A DNA stretch of 64,000 nt, taken from assembly GCF_004005965.1 (NCBI RefSeq), contig NZ_SACY01000002.1, positions 124,001-188,000 of the forward strand, given 5' to 3'. Under the pieces are notes generated by a model. That model searched no databases. It was given only the letters and a program-made list of their open reading frames with translations, and was not told the DNA's origin. Origin of the DNA: Sandaracinomonas limnophila (GTDB lineage Bacteria; Bacteroidota; Bacteroidia; Cytophagales; Spirosomataceae). The position numbers were made by a program, and so were the translations under genes. How positions within the stretch are numbered: position 1 is the first letter of the stretch; each line of letters opens with the position of its first letter. Shown piece by piece: positions 35,149 to 42,133 of this stretch.

Positions 35149-35199
35149 TGAGCTAGTGAGCAAGTAAGCGAGTAAACTTTACTTGCTCACTAGCTCACT
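35147..35199. terminator. Bidirectional hairpin at the ridA/hldE convergence
   Basis: Arms of 21 bp at 35147-35167 and 35179-35199 are perfectly complementary around an 11-nt loop, followed by TTTTT on the plus strand. The left arm begins inside the ridA stop codon and is made of octamer-like units (TAGTGAGC twice, then AAGTAAGC). The right arm encodes the last residues (S-E-L-V-S-K) and stop of the convergent kinase gene. Confidence 0.85.
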
Positions 35200-36156
35200 T
35201 TTTAACTTTTCGACAGAAATTGGTACCACTCCCACCGATTCACAAACCAAACCGCCTCCTAAATTGGCTAGTGAAGCAATTTGTCGAGCTGGTAAGCCAA
35301 GTGCTAAGGCGCAAGCCGCAATGGCAATCACAGTATCCCCTGCACCGGAAACATCTGCAATTTGACGAATATGTGCAGGAATTTTTGCATTATCTTCCTT
35401 ATAATCGATATAAACACCGCGCTCAGAAAGGGTTACAAAAACACCTTCCATTTGCTGTGATTCTTTAAATTTTTTAACGGTTTTTGGCAAGTTTTCATCG
35501 GTCAAATCATCTGAAGTTAAGCCCAAACCACCTTTTAATTCAGATAAATTGGGTTTAAACAAACTTACGCCAGAATAGGCAAAGAAATTTCTCTTTTTGG
35601 GATCTACAACAGTAGGAATACCTTGTGTTTTTGCCAATGAAATGATGGCCTGAATTAGATCCTCAGATAGCACGCCTTTGTCATAATCCTCAAAAATAAT
35701 GACCTGAATTTTTGGCAAAATAGTTTTTACCTCCTCCAATAATTTTTTCTCAATTTCCTCTGAAACTAGAGAATCTACTTCCGAATCAATACGCAATAAT
35801 TGCTGAGAACCTGCAATAATTCGCTCTTTCACTGTAGTGGGTCTGGTAGCATCCGTAACAATTCCACGAACCTCCACCCCCTCATTTTGCAATAAATCTT
35901 TAAGCGATTTACCCATCTCATCAGCACCAACCACCGACACCACATAGGGCTTTGCACCTAAACTGACTAAATTTCTCACCACATTACCGGCACCTCCTAA
36001 TCTAATTTCCTTTTTAGTAGCATTAACTACGGGTACTGGTGCTTCAGGTGAAATGCGCGTAACTTTTCCCCAGGTATAAGCATCAATCATTAAATCGCCA
36101 ATGACCAATACATTCAAATTCGTAAATCCTTGAAAAATTTGTTCTTTTGTCAACAT
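35179..36156 (-). CDS. PfkB-family heptose-7-phosphate kinase (HldE/RfaE domain I type)
   Basis: A 325-residue sugar kinase resembling the kinase domain of HldE. It has the N-terminal VLVIGDLMIDAYTWGKVTRISPEAPVPV and the C-terminal PfkB signature DVSGAGDTVIAIAACALALG with the catalytic aspartate. It should phosphorylate D-glycero-D-manno-heptose 7-phosphate on the path to ADP-heptose for LPS. This fits the GT9 heptosyltransferase at 10.5 kb. The adenylyltransferase domain is absent and must be separate. It follows moaA by 2 bp. Confidence 0.9.
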   Translation of the reverse strand: MLTKEQIFQGFTNLNVLVIGDLMIDAYTWGKVTRISPEAPVPVVNATKKEIRLGGAGNVVRNLVSLGAKPYVVSVVGADEMGKSLKDLLQNEGVEVRGIVTDATRPTTVKERIIAGSQQLLRIDSEVDSLVSEEIEKKLLEEVKTILPKIQVIIFEDYDKGVLSEDLIQAIISLAKTQGIPTVVDPKKRNFFAYSGVSLFKPNLSELKGGLGLTSDDLTDENLPKTVKKFKESQQMEGVFVTLSERGVYIDYKEDNAKIPAHIRQIADVSGAGDTVIAIAACALALGLPARQIASLANLGGGLVCESVGVVPISVEKLKSELVSK

Positions 36157-36158
36157 AA

Positions 36159-37154
36159 TTATCCACCAATGGTGGTCATTGATTCATTTATAGTATTTTT
36201 TCTATTATTTTCTGCCTCAAATCCATCCACAGGACGTTTTTGATTCAGGTTTATCAAGATATTTCGCAATTCGTCATCTGAAACACCTGAACGAAGATAC
36301 GTTTTCAAATCAAAAACTCCATCATCATATAAACAGGTTTTCACTTGTCCTTTTGCTGTAATGCGCAATCGATTACAGGTTCCACAAAAGGTTCTGCTAT
36401 GGGCAGCAATAATTCCCACATCCCCTTTAAATCCTTCCATTTGATATCGCTGAGCAGTATCACCCATCATCATTGGAATTTCGAAAATATGGTCAAAACC
36501 TTGAAAAAGAAGATCTTTTATTTCCAGCCAATTTAATGTTTCCACCTTCTCTCCTTCTCCATTAAAGGGCATCTCCTCTATAAATCGAACAGAAACAGGA
36601 TATTCTTTGGCAAAATTTGCAAGGGCTAAAATATCTTGTTCGTTTTTGCCCTTCATCACCACGGCATTGATTTTAACTTTAAAATTCAAATCCAACATAC
36701 GATGCAGCGAAGCCATGACCTGTTCATACTCATCTCTTCGAGTAATTTCATGAAAACGAATGGGATCTAGAGAATCCAAACTTAAATTAATGGACCGAAC
36801 ACCCAAAGCATTCAATTCCTCCAAATAATTTCCCAGCAAGACCCCATTACTTGTAATACAAATTTCTAAGGACGGATGCTTACTTATTTCTTGAAGAAAT
36901 TCCATGATACCCTTTCGCAAAAATGGCTCTCCACCCGTTAATCTAACTTTGGTAATTCCCAATCCGACCAAAACATTGACCAATCGCGACATCTCCTCCC
37001 AAGAAAGCAATTGCTTTTCTTGCAAATAAGCTATCCCTTCGGCAGGCATACAATACGTACAACGTAAATTACAACGATCAGTTACAGCCAATCGCAAATA
37101 ATCTACTTTTCTACCATGATTGTCAATTAATCCTTTCGACAAATTCAAATTCAT
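36159..37154 (-). CDS. moaA: GTP 3',8-cyclase MoaA
   Basis: A 331-residue radical SAM enzyme for the first step of molybdenum cofactor synthesis. The SAM cluster cysteines are C28, C32 and C35 (CNLRCTYCMP). The second cluster lies in CGTCNRLRITAKGQVKTC near residue 265. The C-terminal GG needed for activity is present (MTTIGG). It is divergent from moaD and co-directional with the heptose kinase gene. Other Moa genes are not in the window. Confidence 0.96.
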   Translation of the reverse strand: MNLNLSKGLIDNHGRKVDYLRLAVTDRCNLRCTYCMPAEGIAYLQEKQLLSWEEMSRLVNVLVGLGITKVRLTGGEPFLRKGIMEFLQEISKHPSLEICITSNGVLLGNYLEELNALGVRSINLSLDSLDPIRFHEITRRDEYEQVMASLHRMLDLNFKVKINAVVMKGKNEQDILALANFAKEYPVSVRFIEEMPFNGEGEKVETLNWLEIKDLLFQGFDHIFEIPMMMGDTAQRYQMEGFKGDVGIIAAHSRTFCGTCNRLRITAKGQVKTCLYDDGVFDLKTYLRSGVSDDELRNILINLNQKRPVDGFEAENNRKNTINESMTTIGG

Positions 37155-37166
37155 CCCTTAAACTCG

Positions 37167-37190
37167 TATCTTTGCAAGTATACAAAGGTA
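37167..37190. promoter_or_regulatory. Face-to-face promoters of moaA and moaD
   Basis: TATCTTTG on the plus strand (37167-37174) and TACCTTTG on the minus strand (37190-37183) both match the TAnnTTTG -7 box. They face each other 8 bp apart, so the moaD and moaA transcripts would start within each other's promoter and overlap slightly. Confidence 0.5.
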
Positions 37191-37208
37191 CAAAAACGTA
37201 CACCAAAA

Positions 37209-37454
37209 ATGAGCATCTACACCGTTTTACTATTTGGTATAACAAGAGATTTATTAAAAGAAAAGTCGATAAGCCTTGAATTAACGGAGCCACCTACAGC
37301 CAGTGATTTGTTAAAACACTTAAAATCAAGCTATCCAGCTCTTCAAAATCTACCTTCTTTGCGCTTGGCAGCCAATCACCAATTTCCCGAAGCAGAAGAT
37401 CTTATTTTACCTGGAATGGAAATAGCCCTAATACCTCCCGTTTCAGGTGGCTAA
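37209..37454 (+). CDS. moaD: MoaD/ThiS family sulfur carrier (molybdopterin synthase small subunit)
   Basis: An 81-residue ubiquitin-fold protein ending in the obligatory Gly-Gly (PPVSGG), which becomes a thiocarboxylate that donates sulfur to cPMP. The motif LRLAANHQFPEAEDLILPGMEIALIPPVSGG is typical of MoaD rather than ThiS, and moaA lies directly opposite. The partner MoaE is not visible nearby. Confidence 0.9.
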   Translation: MSIYTVLLFGITRDLLKEKSISLELTEPPTASDLLKHLKSSYPALQNLPSLRLAANHQFPEAEDLILPGMEIALIPPVSGG

Positions 37455-37488
37455 ACTTAAAAAAATCCTATTTTTACCACCAAACTAA

Positions 37489-37519
37489 CTTATAATCGAC
37501 TATATTTGTAGACTATAAG
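37489..37519 (+). promoter_or_regulatory. Promoter and inverted repeat upstream of nuoL-like gene
   Basis: A -7 box TATATTTG (37501-37508) lies between arms CTTATAATCGAC and GTAGACTATAAG that pair at 10 of 12 positions. The half-sites TATAATC and GACTATA are 13 bp apart, as in the site upstream of the sulfite reductase. The nuoL ATG follows at 37525. Confidence 0.35.
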
Positions 37520-37524
37520 AAAAC

Positions 37525-39414
37525 ATGAGCTTAACATCCTTATTTTTAGGCATCTTACTACTTCCTTGGATCTCAGGGATTTTATTATTGTTGCTTTTGA
37601 ATAAAAAGAATAACGTAGGTGCATGGTTTTCAACAATCCTTTCAACCGTTCTACTCGTTTTACTAGCGCAGTTTTCATGGTTACAAGAAAAGGATTTATC
37701 ACTTTCCTTCCCCTGGTTTTCCATCGGCAAACAATTATTTGACCTAAATTTTTACATAGATTCCACAAGTCGAGCCATATTGTTGCTCGTAGGCCTTGCC
37801 AATTTTTGTGTCCAAGTATTTTCTATCAAATACATGGAAAAAGAGTCCAACAAAACACGCTATTTTATTTGGGTAAACCTATTTGTGGGCAGTATGATTG
37901 GACTTTTGGTAGCTGATCAAATTTGGATTTTTTATGGATTTTGGGAATTAGTTGGCGCAAGCTCCTATTTCATTATAAGCTTCTGGCATCATAAAAAATC
38001 GGCTATAAAAGCTGCTAAAAAAGCATTTTTGTTAAATCGAATTGGTGATTTAGCACTTTTAATTGGTTTATTTTTACTTTCTAAACATTTTGGAGTAAAT
38101 CAATTCTCCCAAATGCAAGTTTCAACATTTGGACTTTTGGGAGGTATTTCCGGATTTCTTTTGGTTTTGGGGGCAACAGGTAAATCAGCCCAGTTCCCTT
38201 TGATGTCGTGGTTACCTGATGCAATGGAAGGTCCAACTCCGGCATCAGCATTAATTCACGCAGCAACAATGGTTACAGCGGGTGTATTTTTAGCTATAAA
38301 AGTATTTCCTTTAACATCAGAGTTAACGCATTTAACTTATGGCATTTTCGGTGGAATATCCTTTTTAAGTGCCTCAATTTTTGCCCTATTCCAATCTGAT
38401 ATCAAAAAAACATTGGCCTATTCTACCATTTCGCAAATTGGTTTAATGTGGATGGGCTTGGGTTCAGACGCGTCTTTATTTCATTTATTAACGCATGGGT
38501 TTTTCAAGGCAGGACTATTCCTTTCTGCCGGTGCTATTATCTTTTATGTTCATGAGCAGGACAAAAAACACGAAATAGATGCTCAGGATATTAATAACTT
38601 AGGAGGTTTATTGAGGAAAATACCGGTCATTTCAATTTCATATATTATATTTTCATTGGGATTAATTGGACTTCCTTTATCAAGCGGATTTTACTCAAAA
38701 GAAAATTTAGCAGGCTATTTGATTGAACAAAGTCAAAACTCAAGCTATGCCAATTTGTATTACTTTTTGGTAATAAGCCTTGGCATAGGTGTGATTTTGA
38801 GCACTATTTATACGAGTCGACAGGTCCTTTTGATCTTTGGGGGTCAACAAAGATCCAATTTGGAATTCACCAAATCAAATTCCCCAATTTATTTTCAAAT
38901 TCCACTCATTTTATTGGCCATATTAAGTTGTGGATTCCTTTTTTCTTTTAATCCAATACACCTTTCAACTTCCAAGTTGATCCAATTTTCAGGAATTGAA
39001 TTAGTGGAATCTCCTACCTATTGGTTGGTATTTAGTGTTTTTGCTTGGGCAATCGGACTTTTACTTGCCTTTAAATTTAGAGCAAAAATTCCCGCTAAAA
39101 ATTATCAATTTATAGAGTTATTTTGGCCAAAATTATTTAAAACTGGAGTTCGATTCGCAAGTTTTCTACAAAGTAAATTTGAACGAACCCTCGATTACTT
39201 TTTTGATAATTTAGCCAAATTACAAGTAATTTTTGCCCATTTAATCTCTTGGCTTGACCGATGGGTGGTTGATGGTATTTTAGTAAAAGGCAGTTCAAAA
39301 ATTTCATATATTTGGGGAAGCGTTTTAAGTAAATGGCAGTCGGGTAAAGTGCAATCTTATTGGGCTTGGCTAAGCATAACTTTTGGGCTTTTTCTATTGT
39401 ATTTTTTATTATGA
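37525..39414 (+). CDS. nuoL: NADH-quinone oxidoreductase subunit L-like proton pump protein
   Basis: A 629-residue polytopic protein of the NuoL/Mrp antiporter family. It has the conserved GATGKSAQFPLMSWLPDAMEGPTPASALIHAATMV block with the helix-7/8 lysine and histidine, and a glutamate in YGFWELVGASSYF. The length and long C-terminal lateral region favour NuoL over short Mrp or DabB proteins. The ATGA overlap with the following nuoM-like gene indicates translational coupling. No other complex I genes lie nearby, so this is either a split nuo locus or a separate membrane complex. Confidence 0.85.
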   Translation: MSLTSLFLGILLLPWISGILLLLLLNKKNNVGAWFSTILSTVLLVLLAQFSWLQEKDLSLSFPWFSIGKQLFDLNFYIDSTSRAILLLVGLANFCVQVFSIKYMEKESNKTRYFIWVNLFVGSMIGLLVADQIWIFYGFWELVGASSYFIISFWHHKKSAIKAAKKAFLLNRIGDLALLIGLFLLSKHFGVNQFSQMQVSTFGLLGGISGFLLVLGATGKSAQFPLMSWLPDAMEGPTPASALIHAATMVTAGVFLAIKVFPLTSELTHLTYGIFGGISFLSASIFALFQSDIKKTLAYSTISQIGLMWMGLGSDASLFHLLTHGFFKAGLFLSAGAIIFYVHEQDKKHEIDAQDINNLGGLLRKIPVISISYIIFSLGLIGLPLSSGFYSKENLAGYLIEQSQNSSYANLYYFLVISLGIGVILSTIYTSRQVLLIFGGQQRSNLEFTKSNSPIYFQIPLILLAILSCGFLFSFNPIHLSTSKLIQFSGIELVESPTYWLVFSVFAWAIGLLLAFKFRAKIPAKNYQFIELFWPKLFKTGVRFASFLQSKFERTLDYFFDNLAKLQVIFAHLISWLDRWVVDGILVKGSSKISYIWGSVLSKWQSGKVQSYWAWLSITFGLFLLYFLL

Positions 39415-41069
39415 CATTACCTATTTTAAGTCTTATCATTTGCATCCCTCTGCTGGCAGCCTTAGTTTTAGCCAGTGGAAAATTGAAAGGATATGCGCAA
39501 CAAATAAGTTTAGGAGCATCTCTCATTCAAATTGGGTTATTGATAAAACTTGCCCTAGGCTACCAAACTTCCACAGCTACCTTTCAATGGGTAGAACAAC
39601 ACGACTGGATACATTTTTCACTCGGTTCTTTGGGACAATTTGTCGCGAAATATCACCTGGGAATTGATGGCCTATCATTTGGATTAATTATTTTAACGGG
39701 AATTATTAGTTCAATAGCTATTTGGAATTCAGATAGTATCAAGGAAAAAACTTCCTCTTACTTTGCTCTAATCATGCTATTGAACGCTTCTTTAATGGGC
39801 TGTTTTTTGGCAAAAGATTTCCTGTTGTTTTATTTATTTTTCGAATTCATGTTGCTACCCATGTACTTTTTAATTGGTATTTGGGGCGGACCACGAAAAG
39901 AATATGCATCCATCAAATTTTTCATATATACCCTTGCAGGCTCCTTATTTATTTTACTTGCCCTTTTGGCCCTAGGCACATCGTATATAGATCCATACGA
40001 AACAGCCTTAGCGATAGATTTCATTCAACCGGGTCAAGCATTTTCTGCGGAAAATGCCCAAATGATCCAAACCGCAATTGCAAATGGGGAAATTGCCTCA
40101 GACAAATGGGTACATTCCTTTGATGCTGCTGTGTTTGCAGACCTAAAAAATTGTTATTACAAAAGCATTTTACATCCTGATTCTGCCTGGGTTTTGGGAA
40201 ATCTTTCTGCCAGAGAATGGGCATTTTGGTTATTATTTATTGGATTTGGCATCAAATTACCCATAGTACCCTTCCACACCTGGCTACCTGATGCGCACGT
40301 TGAGGCGCCAACTCCAGTTTCGGTTTTACTTGCTGGGGTTTTATTGAAAATAGGGGCTTATGGCTGGCTACGATTCACATTGCCATTTTTTCCTAAAGAA
40401 GCTTTAGAATTTAGCAATATTTTATCAGGAATTGGGGCAATTTCTATCATTTACGGTGCTTTTAATGCACTTGCAATGACTGATTTAAAGAAATTAGTTG
40501 CCTATTCATCTATTTCTCACATGGGATTTGTACTACTTGGAATTGCCTCATTTACAGCAGAAGGCTGGCAAGGCGCCATATTTCAGTTGATTTCTCATGG
40601 AGTTTTATCATCTCTTTTGTTTCTTTTGGTCGGAGTAATTTATGACAGAACCCACGACAGAAGTATCCAAAATTATTCCGGCTTAGCGCAAATAATGCCA
40701 GCCTACACCTTCATCACCGGCCTAGCCTTTTTTGCATCACTAGGCTTGCCAGGCTTTTCTGGATTTATTGGAGAATTTTTCAGTTTAATGGGTTCATTTA
40801 ACTCTCAACACAGTTCAGCTATTTGGGCGATCCTGGGTGGGCTTGGAATCATTTTAGGGGCAGGTTATTTTCTTTGGACCTTTCAAAAAATGTTTTTAGG
40901 CAAACAATATTTGAAAAATTCAGAATGGCTACTTTCAGATTTAACCAGGAAGGAAAAATTAAGTTTGTATTTTTTAGGAATTTCTTCCCTACTATTAGGT
41001 ATTTTTCCATCGATAATATTTAACTTAACAGATAATTGGGTCAGTCATTTGATCAACCAATTGTTTTAA
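39411..41069 (+). CDS. nuoM: NADH-quinone oxidoreductase subunit M-like proton pump protein
   Basis: A 552-residue polytopic protein with NuoM signatures. These are the glutamate in LLFYLFFEFMLLPMYFLIGIWGG and the helix FGIKLPIVPFHTWLPDAHVEAPTPVSVLLAGVLLKIGAYG. A soluble-looking segment of about 70 residues (roughly 205-275, from SYIDPYETAL to LGNLSAREW) is inserted between membrane helices; this is longer than in enterobacterial NuoM. ATG at 39411 overlaps the nuoL stop (ATGA). nuoN does not follow; the next gene is a TIM-barrel isomerase 23 bp downstream. Confidence 0.87.
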   Translation: MTLPILSLIICIPLLAALVLASGKLKGYAQQISLGASLIQIGLLIKLALGYQTSTATFQWVEQHDWIHFSLGSLGQFVAKYHLGIDGLSFGLIILTGIISSIAIWNSDSIKEKTSSYFALIMLLNASLMGCFLAKDFLLFYLFFEFMLLPMYFLIGIWGGPRKEYASIKFFIYTLAGSLFILLALLALGTSYIDPYETALAIDFIQPGQAFSAENAQMIQTAIANGEIASDKWVHSFDAAVFADLKNCYYKSILHPDSAWVLGNLSAREWAFWLLFIGFGIKLPIVPFHTWLPDAHVEAPTPVSVLLAGVLLKIGAYGWLRFTLPFFPKEALEFSNILSGIGAISIIYGAFNALAMTDLKKLVAYSSISHMGFVLLGIASFTAEGWQGAIFQLISHGVLSSLLFLLVGVIYDRTHDRSIQNYSGLAQIMPAYTFITGLAFFASLGLPGFSGFIGEFFSLMGSFNSQHSSAIWAILGGLGIILGAGYFLWTFQKMFLGKQYLKNSEWLLSDLTRKEKLSLYFLGISSLLLGIFPSIIFNLTDNWVSHLINQLF

Positions 41070-41092
41070 ACGAAATAAACCTATTTAAAAAT

Positions 41093-41983
41093 ATGAGCAA
41101 CCAATTTTCAAGAAGAGATTTATTAAAAAGCTCTGCTGGCTTAGCCGGTTTAGGACTTTTTAATTTTGAAGAACGATTCACAAAATCCGATCTAGCAACT
41201 AATGCTGCATTAAAAGGCACCGTACAGCACTCAACTTGTCGTTGGTGTTACCAATCCATTCCATTTGAAGAATTGGTAGTAAATGCAAAGAAAATCGGAT
41301 TAACTTCTATTGAATTAACAGGTCCCGAAGAATGGGAAATTTTGAAGAAACACGATATGACCGCTGCCATTGGTTGGGGTAAATATCCGGCCGGCATGAA
41401 CATACCAAGCTTTTTCAATGAGGTTAAAAACCATGACCAATTAGTGGCCTTTTACGAAGATTTAATCCCCCGTGCTGCGAAAATGGGCGTTAAAAACTTA
41501 ATCTGTTTTTCAGGTAACAAAAACGGAATGAGCGATGAAGATGGCTTGATCAATTGCAAGAAAGGTATTCAACGTGTCATGAAAACTGCTGAAAGATACA
41601 ATGTGACAGTTACCATGGAATTGTTGAATTCAAAGGTCAATCATAAAGATTATCAAGCTGATAATACCGAATGGGGTGCTGCGCTATGCGAAATGGTTGG
41701 TTCTGATAAATTTAAATTATTATACGATATCTACCACATGCAAATTATGGAAGGTGACGTAATTGCAACCATCAAAAAATACCACCAATACATCTCACAC
41801 TACCATACCGGAGGAGTTCCTGGTAGAAATGAGATAGATGAAACGCAAGAATTAAATTATGCAGCCATCATTAAAGCAATTTATGATACAGGATATAAGG
41901 GCTATATCGGCCAAGAGTTTATCCCGGCAAGACCAGGCAAAATGGCCTCTTTAGAGCAGGCAGTTAAGATTTGTGATATTTAA
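41093..41983 (+). CDS. Tat-exported TIM-barrel isomerase (hydroxypyruvate isomerase-like)
   Basis: A 296-residue protein with a twin-arginine signal (FSRRDLLKSSAGLAGLGLF) and an AP-endonuclease-2/xylose-isomerase-like TIM barrel. It has metal-ligand motifs such as TVTMELLNSKVNHKDYQ, LLYDIYHMQIMEGD, SHYHTGGVPGRNEIDE and YIGQEFIP. It resembles hydroxypyruvate isomerase or sugar epimerases; the substrate is unknown and the exported form is typical of Bacteroidota sugar catabolism. ATG at 41093 is chosen because it starts the Tat signal. It lies 23 bp after nuoM, perhaps by chance. Confidence 0.85.
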   Translation: MSNQFSRRDLLKSSAGLAGLGLFNFEERFTKSDLATNAALKGTVQHSTCRWCYQSIPFEELVVNAKKIGLTSIELTGPEEWEILKKHDMTAAIGWGKYPAGMNIPSFFNEVKNHDQLVAFYEDLIPRAAKMGVKNLICFSGNKNGMSDEDGLINCKKGIQRVMKTAERYNVTVTMELLNSKVNHKDYQADNTEWGAALCEMVGSDKFKLLYDIYHMQIMEGDVIATIKKYHQYISHYHTGGVPGRNEIDETQELNYAAIIKAIYDTGYKGYIGQEFIPARPGKMASLEQAVKICDI

Positions 41984-42043
41984 TCAAGTTACTGATAATT
42001 TATTAAATAGCTGATCAACAACTAGTTATCAATAAAAATAATC

Positions 42044-42075
42044 ACCCTACTGATAATTAATTGGTAGGGTTTTTA
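42044..42075 (+). terminator. Rho-independent terminator
   Basis: Arms ACCCTAC (42044-42050) and GTAGGGT (42064-42070) are followed by a T-rich run. It closes the transcript of the TIM-barrel isomerase, and possibly of nuoLM. Confidence 0.75.
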
Positions 42076-42133
42076 TTTGCCTTTTTTAATTGACTTGTAT
42101 GGATTTATTTTGATAAATCTAACCACAAGTCCA

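Noticed and set aside
37525-41069. Bicarbonate transporter of the DabAB type
   Set aside because: DabB-like proteins are NuoL relatives but need an adjacent DabA; here the partner is clearly NuoM-like and no DabA is present.
41984-42133. Small RNA gene
   Set aside because: The stretch is explained by a terminator and the promoter region of the next gene; no conserved RNA structure is recognised.
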